Below, in pieces: positions 10,642-22,118 of a stretch of DNA of 64,000 nt. Every line of letters begins with the position of its first letter. Within the stretch, counting starts at the first letter, position 1. A program made the translations under genes and the position numbers. A model generated the notes under the pieces. That model saw only the letters and a list, made by a program, of their open reading frames with translations, was not told where the DNA came from and did no database searches. Origin of the DNA: Botryococcus braunii (taxonomy: Eukaryota; Chlorophyta; Trebouxiophyceae); NCBI GenBank assembly GCA_002005505.1, contig KV908548.1:102501-166500 (forward strand), written 5' to 3'.

Positions 10642-13080
10642 GTGATCAGCCCTTTATCTCTATCTCTCATCACTTGACATCCCAAGAAATCCTTCACTTT
10701 TCCAAGATCATGGATGGTGAACTCTTTCTTGAGGAGTCCCTTCACTCTCTCGATTTCTGACATACCCTTGGAAACTATCAGAAGATCATCAACATAGATT
10801 AGCACATAGGACTTTCCTCCATCAGTAGAGCATCTCACATACACTGCCGCATCACTCTTGCACACCTCATACCCCATGACTTCAAGTTTGTCATTCAGGG
10901 TTTTGTGCCAGGCACGTGGAGCCTGCTTCAGGCCATACAACGCCTTTCTCAATCGGCACACAATATTCTTATCACCATTCTCAAAGCAAGGAGGTTGCGT
11001 TACATATACTTCCTCCTCAAGCTCACCATTCAGAAAGGCGGTCTTAACGTCCACCTGATGAATTTCACAGCCCTCTCTTGCAGCAACAGCCAGCAGAGCT
11101 CTTCTAGCTCCATAGCTACTAGTAGGAGCAAAAACCTCCATCACATCCACTCCAGGGATTTGTCTGCATCCCTGTGCCACTAATCTGGCCTTGAATCTCA
11201 CCACATTGCCATGTGCATCCATTTTCACTGAAAATATCCAGTGAACTGGAATAACCTTATGTCCACGAGGTCTCGGCACATACTCCATGACCTCATGAGT
11301 ATCTAATGAATTTTGCTCTTCCTGCATAGCTGCCTTCCAGTATTCCCACTGGGGAGACATCTGTGCTTCTCTCAAATTAGAGGGAACGTGAATTTTCCCA
11401 AATCTGACACCTGTGTGCTTTTCCTCTGTATTGCCTGATTTTCTCTCACTTTGTCCAGAACCCACTACTCTTCCACTGACACTCGCTGAGTTACACATCA
11501 CAGGCTCTCCAGTAGGAGTAGAATGCTCTCTCATAGCACGCTCTCGCTTGGACTCACACTTGGCTTTGCACCAGTTACTCTGCTCATCCCTCACATCATT
11601 CTCCCATGCACAGGTACCTTTCGGACAGTCTTTGTAATTTGGAATTCCTTCACATCGTCCAGACTTCCGATTCACCTCCTCGGACACACTCTGACATGCC
11701 TGCAAGAGTTCAGACTCTTCAGGTCTCTCACAAGCAACATCGGGATATGGCAGAGTGTCTGCATACTTCCCCTGATTTACGTGATCCACATGCCTCTAAG
11801 ACCGACTACATGTCACTGTTGGGAGTGACCTCACATCTCTGACATCACTCTCCCAGGCACAGGTACCTCTCAGTGAGCACTTGTAATTTGGTCTGTCTCC
11901 ACAATGTCTGTGCTCCTGATTCACCTCCTCCTCTCGTCCCTTACACGGAGTCAAGGATGCAGACCCTGTCTCCCGCTCACAATCATGTTTGGCTGGTGCA
12001 GAGGAAGCATATGATGCTTCCTCTGACCGGTGGCTGCCACCACAGTCCCGTCCCGGGGTGCTCTGACTGGACGGGTTGCCAGAAGAACTCTGCATGGTCA
12101 CATCTCTTACATTTCTCTCAGTCACTGAACAGGACCCACCCATGCTGCTCAGCTCCCCGGGACCATTTGCAGCTTTGCATGTAGCTGCCCCCCTCACTGC
12201 ACTCACATGCAATTCATGCCCCTCATGTGAATCACCCTCTAGCTGCACTTCCCCTGGTCCCTGTGACAGAGAGTCACATTCAGTCAACCCCTCTCGCTCT
12301 CTGCTCTCTCCCTTCTCCTGTGGCAGCAGGAGGTCTTTGGCGGCAGTGCGTTGTTCGTGTCGTTGGGCCCGGGTCAGGCCATCCAATTGGTGGTTGCGGC
12401 ATTCAGACCTAGTTGGTCTGAGGACCTCCTGGGCTCGCTCCATGTGCGGTCGAAGGTGGGAGTCCCCTCTCACTCCTCTGGCTAAGTCCTGTACTGCCTC
12501 CAGGGTTTGATCCATCTCCACTGGGTCACACAGTCTTCTGGATTCAGGCTCGGGCTCAGCCTCCTTGGGGGGTCCTGTGACAGGCTGTGTGGGGAGGTTG
12601 CTGGAGGCTGGCAGGTACTCAGGCTCACTGTGTGGGTCATCAAGATCTGTCTCAAGGCTGACGTTGGTTGTGCCAGGGGAGGTGCCGGGAAAGACTGGCG
12701 GAGTGTCACTTGCAGAGGGCTCAGGACACAGGAACTCTGTATGCTGTGTTGGGGAAACACTCATGCCAACCCGAGAGGCTCCCCTGAGGTGCTCCACGAA
12801 AACCACATCTCTGCTCTCCTTCCAGATACCCCCTCCCACATAGATCCGATAGGCTTTGGAGGAGGCTGAGTAACCAGTAAGCATCCCTGGCACAGTTTTG
12901 GGGGAAAACACAGAGCGCTGGACATCAGGAATGTGCACAAAGGCCAAGCAACCCCAGGTACGCAATGGGGTTACATTTGGTTTGTAGCCAAAAAATAATT
13001 CTGATGGCGTGCGGTCCCTCCCGGTACTGGGACCCATGTTCAGTAGGGTGCAGGCAGTTTCCAGGGCCTCCTTCCACAAC
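10642..13080 (-). pseudogene. pol: Copia-D Pol: C-terminal integrase, hinge, N-terminal RT (one in-frame stop)
   Basis: Read on the minus strand, the frame starts at LWKEALETACTLLNMGP, the end of the integrase core. KTVPGMLTGYSASSKAYRIY and a long low-complexity hinge follow. RT starts with the conserved VIPVHWIFSVKMDAHGN and has [19 protein letters not shown] and IYVDDLLIVSKG. A single TAG at 11796-11798 interrupts an otherwise continuous frame. The sequence is cut in RT after RDRDKGLIT by the copia-A#1 LTR; the few codons that read on past this belong to the LTR. It is related to copia A and B in order and motifs but is a distinct sequence group. Confidence 0.87.
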
Positions 13081-14424
13081 GTTGGACTGGGCGTCCTGAA
13101 AATATCTGGAAACTATCCCAGGTATCGTCTCGTCAGGACCTCTCGGGATGTCCTGGACACGTCCCGAAAATGTACCAGACGTCCCTCGAAGCGGGACATA
13201 GCTATCCAGGACATCCTAGAAGGTACCCAGTGCCGCTCAGATTATATTCGGGACTTTTGTTTGTAATGGTCCTGAAACCATCCCATAAACACACTGTAAT
13301 GTACCTGGAAACATACTGGGAAATGTCTTGGGATCTTTCTGGGATACTTTCAGTAACATTCCAGGTTTTTTTGGTATCATTTCAACACCTACAACATCTA
13401 GGATGTTGTTGGGATACTTCCAGGACAATTAGGACCTTTCCAGGACGATTCAGACCTTTTCAGGTCAAAACTCATCCTGCCAGTGAATCTGGGGGAGAGA
13501 GGATGGGATTACGGAACCATGTGGGAGGCGATCAAACGGCGCGGCGGCAGAAACCTGCACCTGGTAAAAAAGAAAAAAGAGAGCCGTAGTAAGTCAAAGA
13601 GAAGATGCAAAACAAACCCGAGGTCTGCAAACTCCGATGAAGCAAGGAGGAATATGAAACCGGTCGAACAAAACACGGAAACTCGAAAGCAAGCAAAAAA
13701 ACATACCGTCATCAAAATCAGAAGTGTGTGAAATCGATGGCCCATGCGTTTAAGAAAAGTCCGCCAAGGGGTGAGACGAGCAGGAGACGAAGGCAGCATT
13801 AGGGCAAAAAGAAGATAATCGCAATCTGAAACACAACCTCAATAACGGAAGAGAAGCTATAAGATAGAGCAGCACGAGAGGAAAGAGACAGAGTAGGCGA
13901 CAAAGAAACAACGAGCGGACGTGCAAAAGGCATGCCCGGGCGCAAGATATGCGCGCGTGGAGTGCACGTGGCACGGCAAGTAGAGGGGTACCCAAAACCA
14001 GAGGAGGGAGCCCCAAGGACGGCCCCCTCCCCGGAGGAGAGTATTTACAAAACCACCTCCACCTCACAGCTTACCCTTGTTGTTTCTCTACTTGCTTCCT
14101 CAAGTGGCCCTCTTCTCAAGTGAGTGCCATGCCAAGGGACGCCGATGATTCTCGTCCTTCCCATGTGCTCGTGATTTGTGTCACTACGCTCGCGTGGGTG
14201 CCTAGATCACTACGCCACTACCGTCCTCACGGTGCCAACTATTGTCACATAGACACGGAAGGACGTAATGTTAACTATGCATGGCGTAAGCAACACTCAC
14301 CGTAGGGAGGTGCTTCCCACGTTCGAGCGGCCAACCACGTGGCTCCCACGGGCATGCAGTATGGCTTCTAACGCGTCTCCCGCAAATGTCCCGAAATGCT
14401 CGGAAATCCTCGCATTCCGTTACA
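13081..14424. other. Unclassified insert in copia-D, rich in short degenerate repeats, with an LTR-like right end
   Basis: This 1.3-kb stretch replaces about 150 codons of copia-D between GAG-pre-integrase and the end of the integrase core. I see no coding region with family motifs. The left 400 bp is full of imperfect CCAGGAC/GTCCTGG and GGGACAT words (for example around 13130, 13204 and 13420-13460). The middle is A/G-rich. The right 182 bp looks like a minus-strand LTR (see 14243-14424). It may be a truncated gypsy-like or non-autonomous LTR element. Confidence 0.5.
14243..14424 (-). repeat. Possible LTR (182 bp) of an unclassified element
   Basis: On the minus strand it begins TGTAACGGAATG and ends CTATGTGACA. 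After 5 nt it is followed by TGGCACCGTGAGG, which has the form of a primer-binding site. The TG...CA ends, the TGTAAC start (as in the gypsy-1 and gypsy-4 LTRs) and the length close to the gypsy-1 LTR support the call. No partner LTR was found at the other end of the insert. Confidence 0.45.
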
Positions 14425-14724
14425 GTCTCTCTGCTGACAATTGTGAGGGAGCTTTACTGGTCCTTCTGCACTGTCTGGCAAGGACGCTGCTCCGGGCACT
14501 GACAGGAATCTGCCCTTAGACATGGCAACTGCGCATGCCCAAGTTTCAGGACCGATCATCTGCACATGTGCTCCTCTGCTGTCAGTGCGAAACTGGCATC
14601 CATCTTAAATAGCTGCTGACACTGAAATGAGGTTTGTCGTTGCAGCTGGTACACACTGTACATCATGGATCCGGAGCTGGGACCCGCGTGCATCAAGAAG
14701 GCAGACTGACCCCTTTGCAATAAT
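14425..14724 (-). pseudogene. Copia-D protease end and GAG-pre-integrase fragment
   Basis: The minus strand reads TIIAKGSVCLLDARG, then VQCVPAATTNLISVSAAI, a stop, and on through MIGPETWACAVAMSKGRF to LPHNCQQR. The same order of motifs is seen in copia-B (IIATGSLCL, HCVPSATANLISVTAAI, then the pre-integrase region). An in-frame stop follows SAAI. It ends where the LTR-like insert begins. Copia-A#2 is inserted on the other side, just before TIIAKG. Confidence 0.75.
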
Positions 14725-15422
14725 TGTAAAAGGCTCTGGGCATTGGCGTATCCTGTAAGCAAGCAGACAGGTCGTAAGTTTGTGTTTCTCAGCTACAATC
14801 CTTGACGACTGTTTGCTCTTTAAATACATGCAACTGAGTGAACAAGACTGGCATCCTTATGTGCCCAGTATTTTTCCAAACCAGTTCCATTACACGTTGA
14901 TCTGTCAATGAGCATCTACACACGGATAAGCTCCTGACGGCTGAAAGCAAGTACCTTCCTATACTCAATCAAGACTCCGTCCCTTAGCTGTTTGGGAGGC
15001 TTGATTGTACACTAAGATGGTTCACTTACAAACAAGCTATCAAACATGAACACATTACCAATACACACCCTGCGTCACCGCACCTGTAAGAAAGCAGACA
15101 GGTCGTAATTTTGTGTTTCTCAGCTACAGTCCTTGACGACTGTCTGCTCTTTAAACACATGCAACTGAGTGAACAAGACTGGCATCCTTATGTGCCCAGT
15201 ATCTTTCCAAACCAGTTGCTCGACTGTGCGGTGATCGCAGCTTTGATAGTTCTTTCACACTAACCCGTAATCTAGATCAGATTGTACCTTATGTTCGAAA
15301 GCGTCCACAACCTAACGTGTCTCAAGGTACCTTATGTTCTCAATGGACCCATATCCTAATAGTGCACACCCGAAGATCACTTAAAGCACAATGCATTCAA
15401 TAAAAATGTTCAGAACTCAACA
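14725..15422 (-). repeat. Copia-A#2 3' LTR (698 bp)
   Basis: On the minus strand it begins TGTTGAGTTCTGAAC at 15422 and ends CCTTTTACA at 14725. It matches the copia-A#1 LTR over its length, including the internal duplication of the segment ending in CTTACAG (copies near 14750-14880 and 15085-15215). Confidence 0.87.
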
Positions 15423-15432
15423 CTTCCCCTTG
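15423..15432 (-). other. Copia-A#2 polypurine tract
   Basis: CTTCCCCTTG on the plus strand is the reverse of CAAGGGGAAG and directly abuts the LTR start. Confidence 0.75.
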
Positions 15433-15442
15433 CCTGCATGCT

Positions 15443-16336
15443 TTATGTGTATCTTCTTAAACCTAGTGAATCACGATGACCAACAAACACGGGCTTAGCA
15501 AGTGGCTTGGTCATAATGTCAGCCACATTGCGAGCAGATTCCAAATAGAGAATATCTACCTGCCCAAGTGCCATAGCTTCCCTAGCATAGTGGAAGCTTA
15601 ATGCAACATGCTTTGTGAATTTGGAATAAAGGGGGTTCCGTAAATTGGAAATGCAACCTTGGTTGTCACAGAATATTTTGACCCTCCAAGGTGCAGCCCC
15701 TATCTCTTCCAAGAAGCCCATAAGCCAGTTGGCTTCCTTCACAATATGGCCGGCTGCCATAAACTCGGCTTGCACAGTTGAGGTAGCAACTGAGCTCTGC
15801 TTCTTGCTTCCCCAAACCACGGCACCACCATAGACTGATAGGACATAGCCAGTGGTGGAATACCTGTGGTCCAGGTCCCCAGCATAGTCGGCATCAACAT
15901 AGCCTTCTAGCTCAGGCCCCTTTCCACCCTGAGTAAGAGCTAGTTCTCTGGTATCTCTCAAGTACTTCAGCACTCGAATGGCCTCATTCCAGTGTGAGGT
16001 AGTGGGTGTCATTCTATACCTTGACAACACTCCAATAGCCTGAGAAATGTCAGGCCGGGTCGAATTGGCAATGTACAGTAACGATCCAATCAAACTCGCA
16101 GTATCGATGACCAGGTGGCAGAGGGGTACCTGCCCCATGTGACATACCATCTGAGGACTCGGGTCTACTGCTAGTCACGAAGTCCTTGGACATGGGGGTA
16201 TCAACCACACGCCCATCATCAGCAACGCCAAAATTTTCCACAAGAGCATCAATCTTGGGAGTGCAACTCATGGAAATAGTGCCCTGAACTCTATTGCGTA
16301 GGACCTGACACCCCAGGAAATCATTCACCTCTCCCA
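15443..16336 (-). pseudogene. Copia-A#2 C-terminal RT and RNase H
   Basis: The minus strand starts at GEVNDFLGCQVLRN and runs through VDTPMSKDF, GSLLYIANSTRPDISQ, the RNase H motif YVDADYAGD and the copia C-terminus MTKPLAKPVF, ending 15443. One extra base near 16095-16100 shifts the frame between RYCE and LIGSLLY. It is otherwise very close to copia-A#1. The upstream part of RT resumes at 21467, beyond the LINE. Confidence 0.88.
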
Positions 16337-16337
16337 T

Positions 16338-16575
16338 ATGGATGGTTGAATGCCTTTACAAATGATGGTTGAAGGCCATCCTCCATCCTCCACATGGAGG
16401 ATGGTTGAAGACCATCCTCCACATGGTTGAAGACCATCCTCCACATGGTTGAAGACCATCCTCCACATGGTTGAAGACCATCCTCCACATGGTTGAAGAC
16501 CATCCTCCACATGGTTGAAGACCATCCTCCACATGGTTGAAGACCATCCTCCCACATGGATGGATGGTTGAAGGC
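16338..16575 (+). repeat. 22-bp minisatellite at the 5' end of the LINE
   Basis: The unit ATGGTTGAAGACCATCCTCC(AC) is repeated seven times without interruption between about 16400 and 16550. The array is bracketed by two related copies of a sequence containing GATGGTTGAA and CCTTTACAAAT (about 16341-16362 and 16561-16583). Each unit contains ATGGT and ACCAT as an inverted pair around TGAAG, so it can form a small hairpin. All frames through it are open, so long reading frames here are artefacts of the repeat. Confidence 0.9.
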
Positions 16576-16631
16576 CTTTACAAATCGAACAAATCGATCT
16601 CCTTGTCATGATATGATTCACTTATCTACAA

Positions 16632-17903
16632 ATGATATCGTCTCTGTTCCGTACTCCACAAAAGGCTTTGCCGCAGCCATCAGATGCCAATGCAACAAGG
16701 GGAGGGAAGCGCAATGCCCCGACCTCCCCTGCTGGCTCGGATGGTACGATTGATATTGAAGTAAATGAAAATAAACTTGCTGAAAAAGTCGCGATTTTAG
16801 AGGGCCGAGTCTCTTCGCTCTCTGACAGAGTTGAACACCAACAAGACCGTATTTTCCAACTGGAACAAACCGTGGAACATCAAAAAATCATCTCAAAGGC
16901 GACAAATATTATTGTCTATGGGATCGAGGAGCACTTGGGGGATGGGGATGTCCGGCAGTTATTTGGGGGGGACAGGGATCTCCCATCGCTGATCCCCAAG
17001 ATTGTGGACACCTACCGCCTCGGCCAACTCAAGGCCAATGCTGCAAGGCCGCGGCCAGTCTTGGTGAAGTTCAACTCGGCAAGGGCACGAAATGCCGCTT
17101 TCAAGCATAGCAAGCGCCTTAGAAGGCGTTCCCTCTCTCTTGCAGAGGACCTCACCCCGAGCCAACAAGAAGCGCGCCGGCGCCTCCTGCCCAACTTCCA
17201 GGCCTTTAAAGCCCAAGGCTATCCAGTCCTGTGGCGTGGAGGAACCCTCTGCTTCCGTGGAGCAGATGGGAGAGTCAATCAGTGGGTCCCAGGAGGAGCT
17301 CCTCCTGGCCCACCTCCTGCCCGGGCTTCCCAAGAGCCCCGGGTAGCACCAACTCCTCCGACCAGCAGCCAACCTCATGGGCCCGCCCCACCCATGAGGG
17401 ACTATTCCAACGAAATCCAGCCAGCACACCTGGATCCCAAGCCAAACGCATGGAAGACAATTGTCAATGGCAGACCGCGCACATTGCTTGAGTCTCGGAG
17501 GGCCTCTGCAATGAGCAGAGGGAACACCACACCTATGGCGACACATAGCACCGGCCAAAACGCGCTCGGGGCTCGTACGGCAGCTGCCCCAGCCGGGGGG
17601 ACCCTGGGCGCACGTCCCCGACAAGTGCCCGGGGGCAGGCCGGCTGCCGCCCAGGCTGACCGAGCCCCTGGCGTCCAAGCCTTAATGCCCTACACCGCAA
17701 GCGAAATACAACGAGAGGATGCAGCTACAGCTGAAGGCATGGATTGGATGCCACCCCAGCAGAGGACGACTCCCCGCCATGTCCCGGGTGCCACCGATGG
17801 CAAGCGTATTGCGATTCAACGCGAACCAGAGCTTGAAGAGCTTATGACTCCTTCCACTCTAGAGGGAGGTGACCTGGGTCCCAACCCCTCAACCCCTCAA
17901 TAG
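16632..17903 (+). CDS. LINE ORF1 protein (RNA-binding, coiled coil)
   Basis: 423 residues from an ATG at 16632. Residues about 38-90 have a heptad-like coiled coil (KLAEKVAILEGRVSSLSDRV onward). The stretch beginning NIIVYGIEE, continuing through DTYRLGQ and RPRPVLVKF to AEDLTPSQQEARRRLL, has the look of L1-type ORF1 proteins (RRM-like and C-terminal RNA-binding region). The C-terminal 200 residues are rich in proline, alanine and glycine with no recognised domain. ORF1 proteins bind LINE RNA as multimers; that role is known for the family and inferred here. The frame is intact and ends 21 nt before ORF2. Confidence 0.78.
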   Translation: MISSLFRTPQKALPQPSDANATRGGKRNAPTSPAGSDGTIDIEVNENKLAEKVAILEGRVSSLSDRVEHQQDRIFQLEQTVEHQKIISKATNIIVYGIEEHLGDGDVRQLFGGDRDLPSLIPKIVDTYRLGQLKANAARPRPVLVKFNSARARNAAFKHSKRLRRRSLSLAEDLTPSQQEARRRLLPNFQAFKAQGYPVLWRGGTLCFRGADGRVNQWVPGGAPPGPPPARASQEPRVAPTPPTSSQPHGPAPPMRDYSNEIQPAHLDPKPNAWKTIVNGRPRTLLESRRASAMSRGNTTPMATHSTGQNALGARTAAAPAGGTLGARPRQVPGGRPAAAQADRAPGVQALMPYTASEIQREDAATAEGMDWMPPQQRTTPRHVPGATDGKRIAIQREPELEELMTPSTLEGGDLGPNPSTPQ

Positions 17904-17924
17904 GAAATATCTAGCCACCTGAGG

Positions 17925-20900
17925 TTGAGATGTATTGTTTGGAACATAAATGGCCTTAGCACTGAAAAACTGTTATCTCGAGGCCTCTTAGAGTACCTTC
18001 ACACCTTCGACATTATCATGCTCAGTGAGACTAGAAGACAAATTATCGAACGAGACCTCTGGGCCCCCTTCAAGCTATCCTTTCACCCTGCATCACACTC
18101 AGGGAGGGCAGGGGAAGGCTTATTGCTTGGTATTCGATATAGCAATGAATACCATATTCTCCCCTATTGCACCAAACAAGGATCGTTGTGGGCTAAGATT
18201 CAGTTCAAGGGTGGTGGACTACCTCTAATCATAGGAACAACTTACATTCCCCCTTCTGGATCACCCCTTCTATCATCTTTGAGTTTAGCTAATAGAATGA
18301 AAGAAATCCAGAAAACACTCGGTAAGGCAAAGGTAGAAGGGTACTCTTTCCTAGGGGGTGATCTTAATTCTAGAGTTGGTCCCCTTCCCCCCATGGCCCC
18401 TGGAGGGGACCCAAATGTCAATCCCCATGGGCGGCAACTTCTTCGTGCTGTCCACAAACTAGGCGTTTACATTTGCACTGGCCGTGTCAGGGGAGATATC
18501 CCAGCCGGTGTGTCGTACCACGGTACGCGTAGATCAGCTGCAACACGACTTGACCATATCATTGTATCCCCAAATCTTATCCCACACCTAGAAGACAGTG
18601 GCATTGATTGTGAGAGGTCAGAGTCTGACCATTTCCCACTATGTGCATCCTTGTCTATTCCTATTCATCCTAGACCGTGTCGCTCTTCTGCTCAAGGGGG
18701 ACACCCATTGTCACAAATTAGCTGGTGCCAATTTGCAAGGGATCAATATGTCCAAGCATTACAGAGTGATGAGTTAAACCTCATGAGCCAATGTGAAAAA
18801 GCGGCTGCTGATGGGGACATTAAGACTAGCATTCATTGCCTCTATGCACTCATAAAAGATGCTGCAAAGAAAGCAGGAATGCATGACCAATACAAAAGAT
18901 ATTCCCACAATGGACACCGGCGTCAACATCAACCCTTTTTTGATCAGGAATGCCGGGCCCTTAAACGGGAAGTCTGGAGGTATGGAATGTTAACCAAATG
19001 GCGGGGTGATGAGTTCCGGAGGTTAGAGCGAAAGTACCATGCTATTGTGAGGAAAAAGAAAAGGGCATACCAGGCCCAAAAGCTGAAAACATTGGTACAC
19101 CAAAAGCATTTCAACCCCCATAGGTTTTGGAAAACCCTTCGGCGTGAAAGAGATAGACTGCCTGAACCCCTTAGAGATGTGTCAGCTTGGGATTCTTATA
19201 TAAATTCCCTTGCAAGTGGTCTTGGAAATGAAGAGCCCGCGCATGGTCTGCCTATTGGGGCATATCCTCCCCATCAAGTCCCAGAAGATCATGGTCACGA
19301 TCAGTGCGACGAGCTGAATGCTCCCTTCACAGTCGAGGAAATTGAATTGGGTCTCCGAGCACTTGCCAATGGGAAATCCCCGGGGAAAGATGGTTACCCT
19401 ACAGAGTTGTTTAGGTATGCTCAACCACTTACACACCCGGGGGATCCTTACTCACGAAACATGTTAAGTCATGTCATTGCGGAAATTTTTACTATGGCGC
19501 TTAGACAACGTACCATACCGGCGGAGTCAAATGTATGTTTGGTGACACCGGTATATAAGAAAGGGGACGCGTATAACACAGGAAATTATCGTCCCATTGC
19601 CGTGGGCGAATCTCTTATGAGGTTGTATGCCAACGTGTTGAACTCGCGCTTAGTATCTTACTTGGAGAAGTACCGTTTGCGTGTTGATTGCCAAACAGGC
19701 TTCCGTCCTGAAATGTCCACCACCCATCAACTGTTTGTTATACAACATCTCATAGATTGGGCAATGGGCATCACTCCACTCCATTTTGCATTCCTGGACC
19801 TCTCTAAAGCTTATGACAGGGTATCGCGTCTTAAGTTAGGGCATATTTTGGAGCAGTTGGGAATCCAAGGGGATTTTCTATATGCTACCCAAGCTGTAAT
19901 AGACAGTACAGTATTGGCGATCAAAATTGAGGGCAAACATGGGGGGTTGTTTGAATCAAGTGCGGGTGTTCCTCAAGGGTGCCCCATTAGCCCTACACTA
20001 TTTGGAATTATGTCGGATGGACTCCCCCGATATCTTGCACACCATTGCCCCACGGCTGGCCTTCAGTTACCTGATGGCACACGTTTAAATATAATACGTA
20101 TCCAAGTGCTAGGCTTTGCCGACGATTTTGTTCTCGTCGCGCCTACAGTTGAGGACCTACAGGTGTTGGTGAATGCTACTCAAGAATGGTGTAAGAGTAT
20201 GGACATGCGCCTAAATGGGGCCAAGACGCAATACCTTTCAGTAAATCCAGACCCTCTGACACTCTCTACCTCTCTGGAGGTTGCAGGGGTTAGAATTAGT
20301 CCGGTACAGGAGGTTAAATACCTTTGATTACAGATTCATGCCAAGAATGGCCTTCAAGCCGGCATTAAGAACCTCGAGCAGAGGTTCTGGATAGCATGGG
20401 AAGACCTTACTAGAGCTTATAGCAATCTTGGTTGCAACATGTCAATGATGCTCATGACAGAATTGTACTTAGCTTGCCTACCACCCCTCATCTCCTATGG
20501 ATGTGAAGTCTGGGCATTCAGATGCTTTCAAGGCAGACAATTGTCTTCGGGAAAACCTAGTAGTATACCCCTATTGGATGCGCACAAGCGGGTCCTAGCT
20601 CAGATTTTGGGGGTACGTCGGACAATCCCTGAGGAAATAATCAATTGTGAATTAAACATATTCTCTTTATGGTCAACTTGGATCTTACGTATGGCTAGGT
20701 TTTGGAACAATATAGCGGCCATGAGACCTGATTCATTACACTACAAGGTCCTCATGCATGACATTAGGTTGGCAATAGTAGAAGGCCGAGAAACGTTTTC
20801 GGGTACCCTTATGCAACAACTTAAGAAACTAGGATACTATATAGCTGACCATGTGCGGTTTGACAGAGCCTTGCAGATTGACATTTCACAGGTAAAGGAT

Positions 20901-21374
20901 CTGTTAGACCGTAAAAGTGACATGATATGGGATGACCTAGACATCTCCCCTCGCTCTTGTGCATCCCCAAGAGCCTTATTCTGCAGATACCAAAGGTGGT
21001 TCGCACGTCCGCCTCATGTACCACGGAGTAAGAGTGCGCTCAAACTCCACCTTCCTAATGGTACATTGCGGACCTTTATGCGATTTAGATTAGGGTGTCA
21101 TGACCTTCCTATTGATAAAGGTAGACAACAAGGCATCCCTCGAGACCAGAGGATTTGCACGAGGTGCTCCTTAGAGCTCGTTGGTGATGAACATCATCTG
21201 TTGTTCACTTGTCCGGCTGTACAACATGTACGGCAACAATTTATGCATCTTTTTCAACAAAGGAGTCGATCTGTACAGACGTTTATGTGGCAAGAAGACC
21301 TTGAAGGGGTTGCCAAATTTGTGACTAGAGCACTGGAGAGCTACCTCACTCTCCCAGGTGCTGTGCGACCTTAG
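17925..21374 (+). pseudogene. LINE ORF2: AP endonuclease, reverse transcriptase, zinc-binding C-terminus (one in-frame stop)
   Basis: The frame opens with RCIVWNINGLS, the start of an exonuclease/endonuclease/phosphatase domain, with SETRR, GGDLNSR and SDHFPL as its catalytic motifs. No ATG lies at this start; the nearest upstream codons are TTG and CTG, so the start is uncertain. RT has GKSPGKDGYP (about 19370), YRPIAVGE, FLDLSKAYDRV (about 19794), GVPQGCPISPTLF (about 19970) and the catalytic FADD (about 20116). The C-terminus carries CTRCSLELVGDEHHLLFTCP, a zinc-finger type known in LINE RTs. A TGA at 20325-20327 stands where glycine is expected (VKYL, then LQIHAKNG), and the same frame continues to 21374. 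Confidence 0.88.
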
Positions 21375-21461
21375 TTGGCTAGATATGGGTAATTCATTGT
21401 ACTGCCGTCCTCTTCAGCCCTAGTGGCTGGTCTTTGGATGTAATCTTCCTTTCCTTTCCTT
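21375..21461 (+). other. LINE 3' UTR ending in a TTTCC repeat
   Basis: A short untranslated tail ends in three to four TTTCC units at about 21446-21464. Tails of short tandem repeats instead of poly(A) are known from several LINE clades and mark the 3' terminus. Copia-A#2 sequence resumes immediately after. Confidence 0.75.
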
Positions 21462-21466
21462 TCCCA

Positions 21467-22118
21467 AATCATGGATGGTGAAGTCCTTCTTCAACAACTC
21501 TTTCCCCCACTCAATCTCTGCAACCATTCTGGCAACTATGAGAAGATCATCGACATAAACAAGAATAACGGACAGATTACCATCAGGGGCCCTCCTGATG
21601 TATACGCCCGCATCGCTCTTGCACACACTATACCCCATCACGCTCAACTTGTCGCTCAAGGTCTTGTGCCAAGCCCGTGGGGCTTGTTTTAGACCGTATA
21701 GTGCCTTCCTGAGCTTGCACACAACCCTCGTGTTGCCATTCTCAAATCCTGGTGGTTGGGTCACATAGACCTCTTCCTCCAACTCCCCATTGAGAAAAGC
21801 CGTCTTGATATCCACTTGGCGGATCTCAAGATTCTGTGTGGCAGCCACTGCCAGCACAGCCCTCCTTGCCCCATAGGTGCTGTTGGGTGCAAATACCTCC
21901 CCAACATCTATCCCAGGGATCTCTCTAAACCCTTGGGCAACCAACCTCGCTTTAAAGCGAGTAACATTCCCATGTGCATCATTTTTAGTGGAGAAGATTC
22001 AATGGACAGGAATAACTTTCTGTCCATGTGGTCTGTCTACATATTCTAGAACCTCATGGGTATCAAGGGAATCCATCTCTTCCCTCATTGCTTGTTGCCA
22101 AAAATCTTATTGAGGGGA
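21467..22118 (-). pseudogene. Copia-A#2 N-terminal RT fragment
   Basis: The minus strand reads FWQQAMREEMDSLDTHEVLEY, then KVIPVH, then [36 protein letters not shown] and LVYVDDLLIVARM, ending FTIHDLG at the LINE junction. Two tryptophan codons have become stops (in SPQWDF and in VHWIF), so the copy is dead. The right end is the TSD of copia-C (GGGGA, 22114-22118). Confidence 0.88.

Larger units (their letters stand above)
10642..14724 (-). mobile_element. Copia-D, Ty1/copia host element, internal part only
   Basis: Coding pieces on the minus strand are 14425-14724 (end of protease, GAG-pre-integrase region) and 10642-13080 (integrase C-terminal part to mid RT). They are separated by a foreign insert (13081-14424). 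It is cut on the left by copia-A#1 and on the right by copia-A#2, so neither LTR is visible. Being the target of all three makes it the oldest layer here. That both pieces belong to one element is inferred from order and strand. Confidence 0.75.
16337..21461 (+). mobile_element. Non-LTR retrotransposon (LINE) with ORF1 and ORF2
   Basis: It consists of a 5' minisatellite, ORF1 with a coiled coil, ORF2 with an AP-type endonuclease and RT, a short 3' UTR and a terminal TTTCC repeat instead of poly(A). It is inserted into the RT of copia-A#2. TCCCA flanks both ends (16332-16336 and 21462-21466), the minimum TSD; adjacent low-complexity bases make the exact boundary uncertain by a few nucleotides. 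It appears full length. A single nonsense change in ORF2 is the only clear lesion. Confidence 0.88.

Noticed and set aside
13483..13731. Lysine/arginine-rich 82-residue plus-strand reading frame
   Set aside because: Low-complexity A/G-rich DNA, no homologous motif and no conservation elsewhere in the window; likely a chance frame in the unclassified insert.
16321..16621. Repetitive proteins such as MVFNHVEDGLQP read on the minus strand
   Set aside because: Translation of the 22-bp minisatellite at the LINE 5' end; all frames are open because the unit has no stop.
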